Below, piece by piece: positions 1 through 9,879 of a stretch of 64,000 nucleotides of DNA. Under the pieces are notes generated by a model that saw only the letters and a program-made list of their open reading frames with translations, was not told the DNA's origin and did not search any database. This DNA comes from Phaseolus vulgaris (lineage: Eukaryota > Streptophyta > Magnoliopsida > Fabales > Fabaceae): contig NC_023759.2 in assembly GCF_000499845.2 (NCBI RefSeq), positions 44,920,672-44,984,671 of the forward strand. The letters run 5' to 3'. Every line of letters begins with the position of its first letter. Positions within the stretch are counted from its first letter, which is position 1. The translations under genes and the position numbers were made by a program.

Positions 1-1392
1 AGTTATCATGTTGCATTTTCTTGAAGTGATAAATGATGTGTAGCAAACTCTTGCTGTGGCAACTGCAATTACAAGAGATATTTTGAGCTTGATGTCGTTA
101 TGGTTTATTGTTTAGTGATATTAGAGCCTCATATTCATATAATTATTTATTCTGTGTGGTCATGAGAATATCTGTGGCTGCAGACTGCAGCAGCAGCACC
201 AATGTCATCATTGGAGGTGTATGTCGGTTTGTCTCAGAATGCATCCTAATTGAATATTTAGTTTTGTCCTCATGCAAAACTTATCTAATGCTTTTTAGCA
301 GATAGCAATGGGAAAAAGTGAAACAAACACTGAAAGATGACGGATGACTTCCCCCAAGTTGGCATGGCTAGCAGGGGGAATAAGGGAGCAAGTTAGCATC
401 CTATGTGATATGGGATTTTTTTTTTAAAAATTTCTGTGCCAAAGTACCTCTGTTACAGATATCACAGTGATAATCAGAAGCAGAATTCCAGTGATAATAC
501 CGTTACTCGCTTTTCTGCTCCAGTTATTTCACTGAATAAGTGTACTTGATTAACACTTCAAGCATCTTGATGGATACAATGCTTAGATCCCTTGAAGGCA
601 TGTGGAATAATCTTGTTCATGCCAAGGGTTGAGTGAGTGTAAATATTTTAATGATCTTCAATGGTAGCACTTTGGTATGATTATCTTCACTCATTTTAGT
701 ACGTGTCTGGATTAATTTGCGTTCGAAACAACTTATATATTACAATTTTATTGTGAATGGTGGTTCATCACCAGTACACTGCTAGAATGCAAAATTTGGA
801 TACATTATTGAGAAGTTAAAGCACATGCCAAAGCGCAAGTAACTTGTATGGTCAATCTTCCATCCTTGCAAAGGTAAATACCAGTTAAGAAAAAGGAAGA
901 TTCGTTTTGAAACATGCTTCAAATTAGATTAATTAGACATTGGTTGTCAATTAACACACTGTAAATACCATCATTACACTGTATTTTTGGTTTCGATGCT
1001 GTTAATGGTTTACAGGGAGTGCTGTTAATGGGATCCAAAATATTATTTTGATGTGAGCAAGGTTATTATTATTATTATTATTATTAATATCATTATTATT
1101 TTATTACTATGGTCCTGAAATAAGGAGTATTGGGAAATTTATAAGCAGTTTTCTGATATTAATATTTTCTGCAGTTCTTACTGATATATTGCTCTGTTTA
1201 TATCTATCTATATATTTATGTAATATGTTGAACATTAAAATGGTTCAACTTGGTTTGCTAACTTTAAGAACAGTTATGTAAAAAAAATACAAATAGTTTT
1301 GGCAGTGTGATAATCTTTCTTCACCTAATGTAGGGAATTTATCAGCTGCATCATACGTTGGGCTTTTATTCTGCTAGTTACAGCAGCAATTA
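1..1392. other. Intergenic or 3' flank of an upstream gene
   Basis: AT-rich sequence with no convincing gene. One weak coding hint: after a possible acceptor ending at 183 (TGTGGCTGCAG), bases 184-249 read as 21 codons and a TAA stop, with four Ala codons in a row, which could be the last exon of a gene starting left of the window. A short ATT/TTA microsatellite lies at about 1064-1100. Otherwise nothing recognised. Confidence 0.4.
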
Positions 1393-1761
1393 GACTATTT
1401 TTTCCTGCACCTCCATATCTTCTTCTGGCACCTCCATACACAACATGAAAATACATTTTTATTCTTCTTGTGCCACCTTCATAGAATAACTTCTGGATTA
1501 TGTAATCCGAAAATGCATTTAAAAAAAGACTTTCAGATTACATAATCCGGAAGTTAAAAAAGACTTTCAGATTATGTAATCCGGAAAGTAATCATACATC
1601 TGAAAAAAGACTTCTGGATTATATAATCCAGAAGCTAATTACAAATTTGAAAAATGACTTCCGAATTATGTAATCCGAAATATTACAGAGGGGTATTTTT
1701 GGAAATACGAAAATCTATGGAGGTGAGAGAAGAAGGTATGGAGGTGCAGGAAGAAGCATCC
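1393..1761. mobile_element. MITE copy A, Mutator-type, with internal palindrome array
   Basis: This is a 369-bp element. The sequence TTCCTGCACCTCCATA with its continuation (1402-1426) is repeated inverted at 1728-1752, matching at 24 of 25 bases. The outermost bases (GACTATTT left, GGATGCTT when the right end is reverse-complemented) are less alike. It is flanked by a perfect 9-bp direct repeat CAGCAATTA at 1384-1392 and 1762-1770, which fits the 9-bp duplication of Mutator-like elements. Inside are five palindromes of about 23-25 bp, at 1490-1512, 1530-1553, 1564-1588, 1611-1634 and 1658-1680, all built on GGATTATRTAATCC. The one at 1611-1634 is a perfect 24-bp palindrome. There is no coding capacity. 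Assignment to the Mutator superfamily rests on duplication length and TIRs only. Confidence 0.8.
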
Positions 1762-2524
1762 CAGCAATTATGAAAACGTGATATCCACTGCACTTTTGGC
1801 AAATTATGTTGAGATGTATTTTGGTTAGAACTTGAATGCCTAGCCCACATATAAACTTGAAACGAACGTAGAAGATCTTATATAGTTATACAAATATATT
1901 ATTTAAACAATTTGTTATTTTATTTAAAATTTATCTTTGAATTTCTTAGGATGTAAAGTTGTTTACTAAAATATTATAAATAGTTTTATTTAACATTTTT
2001 CTAACCAATAATCAAATTAATCCTTTATATATTCCTTCAAATATTGTTGATTTTGGGTGACTTTTAGTTGTGATCTTAATTAACCAGCATACATTGTGAT
2101 TTAATATATTTTTATTAATAACCAGACGTAACATTAACTATTTTTCAGTTCACTAAATATATTTCAAGTTTGTATTCAATAATTATTATTTTAAGTGCTT
2201 AATATTGTAGATAATTAAGGATTTCATGAATTTTCAGTTTTAACACAATTTTGCATGTAAAAAAATGAATTATGAATTACTAAAAGAATATTACAACAAA
2301 AGATGTAATGTAAGTGGAGAACCACAAGTCAAAAAAAAGTTATAATATATTCACCTTTTTCAGTAGAGCTTATCACAAATTGAAATTAAACTATTCTCAA
2401 ATAGAACTAATTTATAAAGTAATACAGGAATAAGAAAAACAGTTGAAGACACATTACAACAAAAAAATAAAAGATGGCACAGTTTTTTTTTCCCGAATTC
2501 GTGGAAGTTGTTGAATTGCGTGAA

Positions 2525-2914
2525 GACGCTTTCTTCCTTCAATTCCATATTTTTTCTATCACCCCATACAAAAATATGCAAATATCGTATTACATAATTT
2601 AAAGTTAATTTTAAATTTAAAAATAATATGTAATATATTTTTAAAAAATATTAAAAATTTAGATTTGAGAGTAATTTTCGAATTATGTAATCCAGTATTT
2701 GAAAAAAGGATTCCGGATTACATAATCTAGAAGCTAATTTAGACTTCTGGATTATGTAATTTGAAAACTAATTATACATCTGAAAAAAAATTTACAAATT
2801 AAATAATCCGAAAATTAGTTACGAATTTGAAAAAAAAACTTATAAATTATGTAATTCAAATTATTACAAAGGGACATTTTTAAAATATAAAAAAAGGTGC
2901 AGGAAGAAACAGTC
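2525..2914. mobile_element. MITE copy B, same family as copy A
   Basis: This is a 390-bp element flanked by a perfect 9-bp duplication TTGCGTGAA at 2516-2524 and 2915-2923. The left end, GACGCTTTCTTCCTTCAA then TTCCATA, and the right end, GGTGCAGGAAGAAACAGTC (2896-2914), are inverted relatives of the copy A termini. The interior again holds five degraded palindromes (about 2676-2699, 2707-2732, 2745-2768, 2790-2815, 2849-2871), separated by spacers of the same kind (ACATCTGAAAAA, ACAAATTTGAAAA). It is more decayed than copy A and therefore probably older. Its right end lies 230 bp upstream of the QCR9 start codon. Confidence 0.78.
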
Positions 2915-2936
2915 TTGCGTGAAGGATTTTCAACCC

Positions 2937-2982
2937 AGCCCATTAAGAGCGAATTGGGCAGACATAACGGTCCGAGTGGGCC
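2937..2982 (+). promoter_or_regulatory. Site II-type elements upstream of QCR9
   Basis: Two TGGGCY motifs occur: AGCCCA (reverse of TGGGCT) at 2937-2942 and TGGGCC at 2977-2982, with a near miss TGGGCA at 2955-2960 between them. Site II elements are common in promoters of nuclear genes for plant mitochondrial respiratory proteins, and QCR9 starts about 165 bp downstream. Function is inferred from motif and position only. No TATA box is obvious. Confidence 0.45.
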
Positions 2983-3144
2983 CGTAAAGTCCGTGTGAAA
3001 CGGTGATCTGTTTCTAATTTTCGATCTTAGTTTGCGTTGGCGTGAGTGAAGGAAGAAAAATAGAACAGGGAGAGAAAAAGAGAAAGGTAACCCTAGACTT
3101 AGATTGGTGAATCGAAGCGAGGTGCACCTGCAAACTCAATCGCC

Positions 3145-5539
3145 ATGGAAACCGTTGCTAGAAGAAGAGGTGGAGGAGTTTTGGAAAGCCTTTACAAGGT
3201 TGTTATGCGTCGCAACTCTGTCTACGTAACCTTTATTATCGCTGGTGCCTTCCTCGGAGAACGGGTCCGTTACTTCATCTTCTTGTTCAATTTAGGTAAT
3301 TGTTTTCTCAAGTTTTTTTTGCTAAGGAATTTCAGTAATTGGTTGCAGGCTGTTGATTATGGAGTCCACAAGCTCTGGGAGACTAATAATGTTGGGGTAA
3401 TGAAGCTTCTGGACTCTATCCTTAATTTAATTGCGATTTATGTTTCATGCCGTGTCATATGCTGTTTGTTTTCTGAAACAATAAATTTGGCCGCTCAAAT
3501 ATAGTTGGATTGGGTTTTGTATCGGTGAATCTTAGGAGGGGCTTTTTTTTATAAAAAAAAAATGAGTAAATTTATATTCTTCACGTTGATGTTTGTTTTA
3601 AGATTTGTATATCGTATAACCTTTTAAAAGAGATTAAGCTTCTAATATTTCTAATGATGTGGTTGCTCACTTGCGCTATGATAATAGATAGTCCATGATA
3701 TTTTTTCGCTTTCTTAGTAAATTTATTGCTCCAGCTTTAAATAGATCTCTGAAGATTTCGGATTTTCAATAGCTTCGTATTGGATTATTTGTTCGTTTTA
3801 ACCTTATCAATTGTAGCCAACATAAAACAGGGTTGATCTTTATGACTACCCTGGGAAGGGGTTAGGGCTTGATTATTGTTGTATTGTGATGTATTTCTTC
3901 TTGGACTATTGGTTATGTATGATTTTAAATCAACTCAGTGTTTTCTCATACTGCAAAATAGTACATGATTGATTAAATATCATTATTAGTTTTAGAATTA
4001 GATTACCATGTATGTTATATTCAGTTGGATTAATATTGATATTGCTCTAAAGGAAAATTAGAGCTCTATAGGCAGATTCAGAACTTGTATAACAGTTTCC
4101 GAATTGAAAAGCTGTGGAAGCATTTGGAGGAATGGTTTTTATTTGACTGTTTCATAATTGCTTGTGGCTTGTACTAATTACTTCTATGCTAAGTTCTGGT
4201 CAAATAATTCTGAATATGCACATGGTCTGTTGAATTTTGTTAGTTTTTCTTAATGTCACATGTAATTACTGCATATAGGCTATTAGGCGTGACTATGTTC
4301 CTCGTTTCCTATATTTGATGCTACTTAACATGTTGCTGTTGAATTCAATGTGTCTGAATACTACTCAAATGCAATTTGAGGAGAGTCTAACATCACTATT
4401 GTACATATTGTTTGAGATGATACAATTTGGGACAATCATAGTTTTGCTTGCACCAATCAGTATTAATTGTTTTGCTCAAGATTTGTCAGCATATTATCAA
4501 TTGTCATTTTTTACTTCTAGGTTTCTTTACCTTCCCCAAGGTAAAAGAGGCATTTTAAAAATGTATTTTTCCCCATATAATGTCAAAACCCTGTCCTATT
4601 AGCCTCTGAGGTTACCCTTTCCCATTTAATTTTCCCTGTCTTGAGAACTCAATTTATCAGAGGGCAGAGGGCACAAGTTGGTCCTCAATGCCAATTCTAA
4701 TTTCCCTCCCTTCATTGCTAGTTCTTTCACTTGCCTGTAAGCTTGCTTATATGTTTGACCTCTGTCTCAGCGAAGGAATATGTCGTGATTGGTAATCTAT
4801 TAGTTAAAACAAGGTAGTATAATAACATTTGATAGATGTAATACAAAGAAATGGAACTCAACATATGAGTTCTATTTCATGTTTGGATCGTTTAAAAATA
4901 TTTTACAACAAAACTTGAGGTTATAAAATGTTACATTTTTGTTCTGCTAAAAAGTGGAACCAAGGAAAAGGAACAGAATAGGATATTCCATTTCTGTTTT
5001 GTTCATGTACCAAATGCTACGTAAGTGTTTCATTATAATAATTATTATTTGTTAAAACAGTCAAAAAACAGTTTACAAATCTTCTTCTTGATCAGGGTTG
5101 AGTTATCGATTAAAATATATGCAGTGATTGATATTCCATTAATGAGAACGAGTGTTGCCACTCCCATGTTTCCGTTATCTCCTATTCAAATGACTATATG
5201 CTGTGGTTGATATTCCATTTTATATTTTTATTAGTTATTTTGAATACTCACTATTTCTGACTTAATGTTTCTCTGCCTCATTTGTGCAATTTCGAAGGTT
5301 AATCGCAGTTCATAATTTCAACTTAAAAATAGTTGTGATTCCTAACTGTAAGCAGTTTTGTATTGTCGAACCCATCTATGCTAGTATAAGGATTATGGAT
5401 ATTATAAGGATTATGGTTTACAATGGTATTATGGTCACTTACTTTAAGCTGTTTAGTATTTTACACTTGATATGTATATTTTCTTGTGCAGAAACGATAT
5501 GAAGACATTCCCGTGCTAGGGCAAAGGCAGTCAGAATAA
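3145..5539 (+). CDS. QCR9: Cytochrome b-c1 complex subunit 9 (complex III, QCR9)
   Basis: This is a small subunit of mitochondrial ubiquinol-cytochrome c reductase in the inner membrane. The gene has three exons: 3145-3264, 3349-3396 and 5492-5539 (TAA). Introns are GT/AG (84 bp and 2,095 bp). The spliced product is 71 residues, the usual plant length. Its order is METVARRRGGGVLESLYKVV, then MRRNSVYVTFIIAGAFLGER (hydrophobic membrane segment, residues about 24-38), then AVDYGVHKLWETNNVG, ending in KRYEDIPVLGQRQSE. The MRRNSVYVTF, VDYGVHKLWE and KRYEDIPVLGQR blocks are hallmarks of the plant subunit. Both internal borders fall between codons. The first ATG, in the context GCCATGG, is the natural start. 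Reading through the first intron gives a false 119-residue frame. Copy B of the MITE lies just upstream. Identification is confident; the exact exon borders are deduced from the conserved protein. Confidence 0.93.
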
Positions 5540-8128
5540 TCACCAGTTTGTTAGCCTTTTTCAACTTTTATTATATTCATGAAATTTGAAGTGGACACTG
5601 AGTACTGGAGGCAGTTTCCATTTTTACAATAAATATCCTTATGCTTGTCTCTTTCAGGCTTAACTCTTATGCGTGGTTTCATTATCTGGTCTTTGAACCA
5701 TTGCAGAATTCTGTATTTTTTTGAAACGATTTATCTGGAATCATTGGTCTTGCAAATTCTCTACTTAGCCTATTCTCTGAAAGTAGAAACATGGAAAATC
5801 ATTGATGCTTATTAAATCCCAAAAACATTACTAATGAGTAAACAACTGCCGAGTTTATTGTCACCAATTGGTACAAGTAGTAGTGTCAATGAGAGAAACA
5901 ATGAAATGTGATTAGCTTACAATTATAAGAGTCAAACTAGCCTTGGTTAGATATTGTGAGGTCGACGGGTGCATTTCTAATTATTGCACGTGAGTTAAGG
6001 TAAAATTGGCTTGCAGAGTCCAAAATTCCTCCTCAATGCGATCGGGTCCGTCAAACTTTAATGTTTTAACTAATACTCTTTTGGTGATAAGGCTGAAATA
6101 AATCACTTCTAAATATTTATGATTGAGGTTGATTCAATGATGATCTAGTTTAGTTCGAGTCAAAATAATTTAACTTGGCCATGCAGAGTACACCTTTATC
6201 AAAGTCATACAAATAAGAATGATTTGGAGGATGAGGTGAAAATGACTTGAGAAATTATGTTCTAGTTAATTCTCACTTACAACCACGTCTTTTCTCCCTT
6301 TCTCTTAAAAATGAGGAGAAATTCGAAAGATATTTCCTTCAAACACAGATGATGAAAAATGCATCAGTTTATGTGCATGTTCACTTAGGCGTGTGGATCA
6401 TGAAAATAGATGTATCAATTTATGAATCAAGCATACGCTAAAACAATTGACTCAATGCACGTCCATTTCTTGTTCAGGTTGAAGAAACTATTTTTTTTGT
6501 CTCTTTTCTTAAATACAAGCAAATCAGTGGTTACATCTCAATCTAACTTAAAATTGTTAGAAAAACTATACACGCCTTAGTAAAACTACACATAATACAA
6601 ACTGCAGCTACTACCAATTTTTAACAAACGAACTTCTAGTAGTTAAATGGATCGCACAACATATGGCAGTTCATTCGATCCAAACTTAGTGATGAACATC
6701 TTTGCTATATTGGTAGAAATCCCATAGAAGAGATTGTAGAATCCAGACCAATTTCACCAGGGTCACAAATGCATCCAAAGAAGGCAGCATGAAGGTTGCA
6801 CTGATGGAGACAAGAAATGAGCTTAAGCAGCTTTAGTCATAGGGTTTGTCTCCTCTAAAGCAAATGGTGCACTTCAAAGGATAAAATAAAATCATTGATT
6901 GAAAAATTAACAAAATAATACAAATAACTTGTTATATACGTTCATGCATTTGGTCGTTATCACAGCAGTTCATTTTTTAAAGATAATTTATTATCTTCTA
7001 AAGTGTGTTCTTCACTTTATAGAAGCAAAATATGACAAACCAAACAATGAAGTGACATACAGCAACATGAACTACGCACAATGCAGATTTTAAATAGCAT
7101 GGCCGAAATTGTCACATTATGAGAATATAAAGCATAAAAGAGGAAACACAAAATATCAAACCTAAGAAAGTAATTGTAGGTAAACATCATTAATAAGGTA
7201 ATTATGGACTCTCAGAGAAACCAAAACAGAAACATAAGGTTGAAAAATACATTAAAACAAACTAGTTTACGAAAACCTAGTGTCATGAAAACCATGTCAA
7301 TAATAGCTAAGAAAATGTCCTAATTATAACAGAATATCAAATTATTACTGCTTTATCAAATGTTTCTCAGTTTCTGATAATACAAATAAAAACTATTAAA
7401 AGACAGCGTGAGTAAAAGCAAATTCCGGCTTAAAATGGGCCAAAACTGAGGGGATAACTCATGGTTTTTCTAATAAACTACTGTCATCATACAACGCTTC
7501 TTAATATCTATTAAAAAAATCTACTCAGAAAATTATACATCTCTTTGGTTTGTCAAAACATGTTGAAAGTGTCCAAGGAGATCTACAGACAAAAAGGTTG
7601 AAAATTAAGTAATTTCTTCACTGTTAGCCCATAACATAGAAAGATTTCGTGAGAACCAGAAAAAAATAGCAATATTTAAGGGAAAAAAGTAACTGACTAC
7701 TTAAAAAATTATTTCATGAAACTACTATGTCTTTAAAACTTGACATAATACAGCAGGCACTAAATTGACCCTTCAAAAGCAAAACTTTAACACACAAATA
7801 TGGATACCTTTGGCCTCGACAATGGTACTGCAATTATCCAAGTACTCAACAACACTGCTTCCAGCTTGGTTTGACTTTTTCACTTTAATAACATTCCTTT
7901 GTGAAACGATAGATGGTGCATAGGTCAAATGATAAATCACTTCTGGCATTTAATCAAGTGGTTTTAACATAGCTCCAATGGCATATCTCATGGCACTATC
8001 AAGAGGTTGCAGTTCTCCACACCTGCTTCCAATTCCCTTACCAGTTCAATTCATAATCATTTCACAACCACCTTGGCCCATCAACAGTGTCAATTGAAAT
8101 CCAAGTTAATTCTTAAATATTTCCATCT
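5540..8128. other. Intergenic; 3' flanks of QCR9 and the PPR gene
   Basis: No conserved coding sequence was found. AATAAA-like motifs just after 5,620 could serve QCR9 polyadenylation. The part nearest 8,128 is less AT-rich and is probably transcribed as the 3' UTR of the PPR gene, which reads leftwards. No repeats were recognised. Confidence 0.4.
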
Positions 8129-9583
8129 TCAGCGATCAAATTTGTTTACTTGACGGCTTGTAGAGCGCCTGCAATTAGACAATCCACTGATCAACTTATT
8201 ATATGAAGCAAGATCAGGTATAAACCCCCTATCCAACATTTCGTTCACCAGTAACTCTCCTTCCTCCCTCCCTCCCTCTTCCATGTACCCTATAACCAAA
8301 GTCCTATAAGTCATGTCATCTGGTTCCAAACCCTTGCTCAAAGCAACTAACATCAACCTATTCGCCTCATTGGTTCTCCGTGCATCGCAAATATCCCGAA
8401 GAACACAATTGAAAGTCACAACATCCAGCACCATACCCTCATCAAGCATCCTTTTCACCAATCTCTGCACCTCATCAATCTTCCCCAACCCCCTCAACCC
8501 ATCAACCACAACAATACAAGCAACCAAACTCGGAACACTCCCCCCATTCCACAACTCATAAACAACTTCCAACGCTCTCAGAGCACACCCTTGCCCACAC
8601 AATACCTCCACCAAAGCAAAACAATCAAACCCCTCAGGCAAAACCCCCTTTTCTGAAAACTCCAGCAACAACTCACACGCCTGCAAAACCCTCCCTTCCT
8701 TACAAAGCCCTTGAACCAAAATCTCACAAGTAACACACGAAAGCTCACACCTTAATTGAACCATCTCGCGAGCCATCCCAATGGCGTCCTCAACCCTCCC
8801 CTCTCTAAACATCCCCCGAATCAAGGTATTGAAAGTAACGACATTGGGCTCACACCCCGCTTTCCCCATCTCGTGAAACACCTCCAACGCCAACGCGAAC
8901 TGCGAGTTCCGACAGTAACCACTGATCAAAATGTTGAAGGTGAAAACATCAGGCTTAACGCGGTGAGTGACCACCATCTCGCGGTAAAACTGGAGGGCTT
9001 GGGTTAGGTTACCGCGTTTGACGAAGGCGTGGATGAGGACGTTGAAAACGACGACATCTGGCTTGGAGTCGATGAGTTTGGTCATGGAGTGGAATGCGGA
9101 GAGGGCGTGGTGGAGTTGGGAGGATTTGGAGAAGGCGTGAATGGCGTGGGAGAAGATGGGCTGGGTGTGGGGGCAGGAGAAGATGGAGGGAGAGCAAGGG
9201 CACGGGTGGGTGGCGATGAGATGGAGGAGGGAACGGAGCTGGGGGAAGCGATGGGTGGCGGCGAGGGTGCGGGCCATCCAGTGGAAGGTGGCGTGGGTGT
9301 GGTGGAAGGAGTCGAGGGAGGAGGCCCAGGTGAAGAGGTGGAAGTCGAATTGGGAGAAGGAGGGGTGGTGGTGGAGCTTCGATTTCAGGAAGTGGAGAAG
9401 AGTGTCTGGGCTGAACGGTGGGGCCCAATGGGCCTTTAAGAAGTCCAGGAAGCGGGCGTAGTGAACCGGGGACACGGGTGTCTCTGAGGGTGGAGAGGGG
9501 AGAGGGAGGTTGGGGATCGCCGGAGAAGAAGAAGGTTTCGGTGTTGACAATGTTCTCGCTTTCACCAACTTCTTCATCGCCAT
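8129..9583 (-). CDS. P-class pentatricopeptide repeat protein
   Basis: This is an intronless gene of 484 residues, as is usual for plant PPR proteins, which bind organellar RNA in a sequence-specific way. The N-terminus (about 1-60) is rich in Ser, Thr, Pro and Lys and could be an organelle-targeting region. From about residue 176 to the end there are eight to nine tandem 35-residue repeats. They begin DVVVFNVLIHAFVKRGNLTQ, DVFTFNILISGYCRNSQFAL and NVVTFNTLIRGMFREGRVED, and the last clear one is DLASYNKLISGLSNC. All are P-type repeats, with no E, DYW or SMR domain visible. It starts MAMKK at 9583, with an in-frame Met two codons later. It resembles the Arabidopsis At2g36240 group as far as memory allows. 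It is divergent from the SOUL gene. Strong GC bias in this gene creates several long antisense frames with no family resemblance. Organelle and RNA target are unknown. Confidence 0.92.
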   Translation of the reverse strand: MAMKKLVKARTLSTPKPSSSPAIPNLPLPSPPSETPVSPVHYARFLDFLKAHWAPPFSPDTLLHFLKSKLHHHPSFSQFDFHLFTWASSLDSFHHTHATFHWMARTLAATHRFPQLRSLLHLIATHPCPCSPSIFSCPHTQPIFSHAIHAFSKSSQLHHALSAFHSMTKLIDSKPDVVVFNVLIHAFVKRGNLTQALQFYREMVVTHRVKPDVFTFNILISGYCRNSQFALALEVFHEMGKAGCEPNVVTFNTLIRGMFREGRVEDAIGMAREMVQLRCELSCVTCEILVQGLCKEGRVLQACELLLEFSEKGVLPEGFDCFALVEVLCGQGCALRALEVVYELWNGGSVPSLVACIVVVDGLRGLGKIDEVQRLVKRMLDEGMVLDVVTFNCVLRDICDARRTNEANRLMLVALSKGLEPDDMTYRTLVIGYMEEGGREEGELLVNEMLDRGFIPDLASYNKLISGLSNCRRSTSRQVNKFDR

Positions 9584-9879
9584 TCTCTGCTTCTCAATCA
9601 GACCTAATTATTATCTTAAAATCTTCTCAGAGGAAAAAAATATTTTCTCCTAATTTTTGTTTATTGTAAAAATAATTTTAAAATATTTTTATTAGAACAA
9701 TTTCGCGCAAGAGGAGAAAATGACAAAAGCATGTAGCAGCGGTTACGGTGTACACGTATAAATAGTCCGTGCATCGAAAAATCGTTACGTCTACAAGTGG
9801 ACCGAAATCGCAGAGAGCAACAGAAATTCAAAACGCAGAAGAAGAAGGTCGTCTCGTGAATCAAATTCGATTGAAAAAA
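9584..9879. promoter_or_regulatory. Shared divergent promoter, PPR / SOUL
   Basis: Only 296 bp separate the two start codons, which face away from each other. A TATA box (TATAAATAG, 9757-9765) is oriented for the SOUL gene and would place its transcript start near 9790, leaving about 90 bp of 5' UTR. No TATA is evident for the PPR side. Co-regulation is only a possibility. Confidence 0.6.

Noticed and set aside
1490..2871. Regularly spaced palindromic repeats considered as a CRISPR-like array
   Set aside because: The spacers are themselves repeated, the genome is a plant's, and inverted ends plus 9-bp duplications identify transposable elements.
4315..5502. Frames of 95, 61 and 72 residues inside QCR9 intron 2
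   Set aside because: They are AT-driven, without family resemblance, and lie wholly inside an intron defined by the conserved protein.
9009..9439. Long frames on both strands overlapping the PPR gene start
   Set aside because: They are shadows of the GC-rich 5' half of the PPR gene: low-complexity Gly/Glu/Val or Pro/His/Leu composition and no family resemblance.
9769..9879. N-terminal extension of the SOUL protein to 9769
   Set aside because: It begins with GTG, not ATG, and lies within or above the expected transcript start set by the TATA box at 9757.
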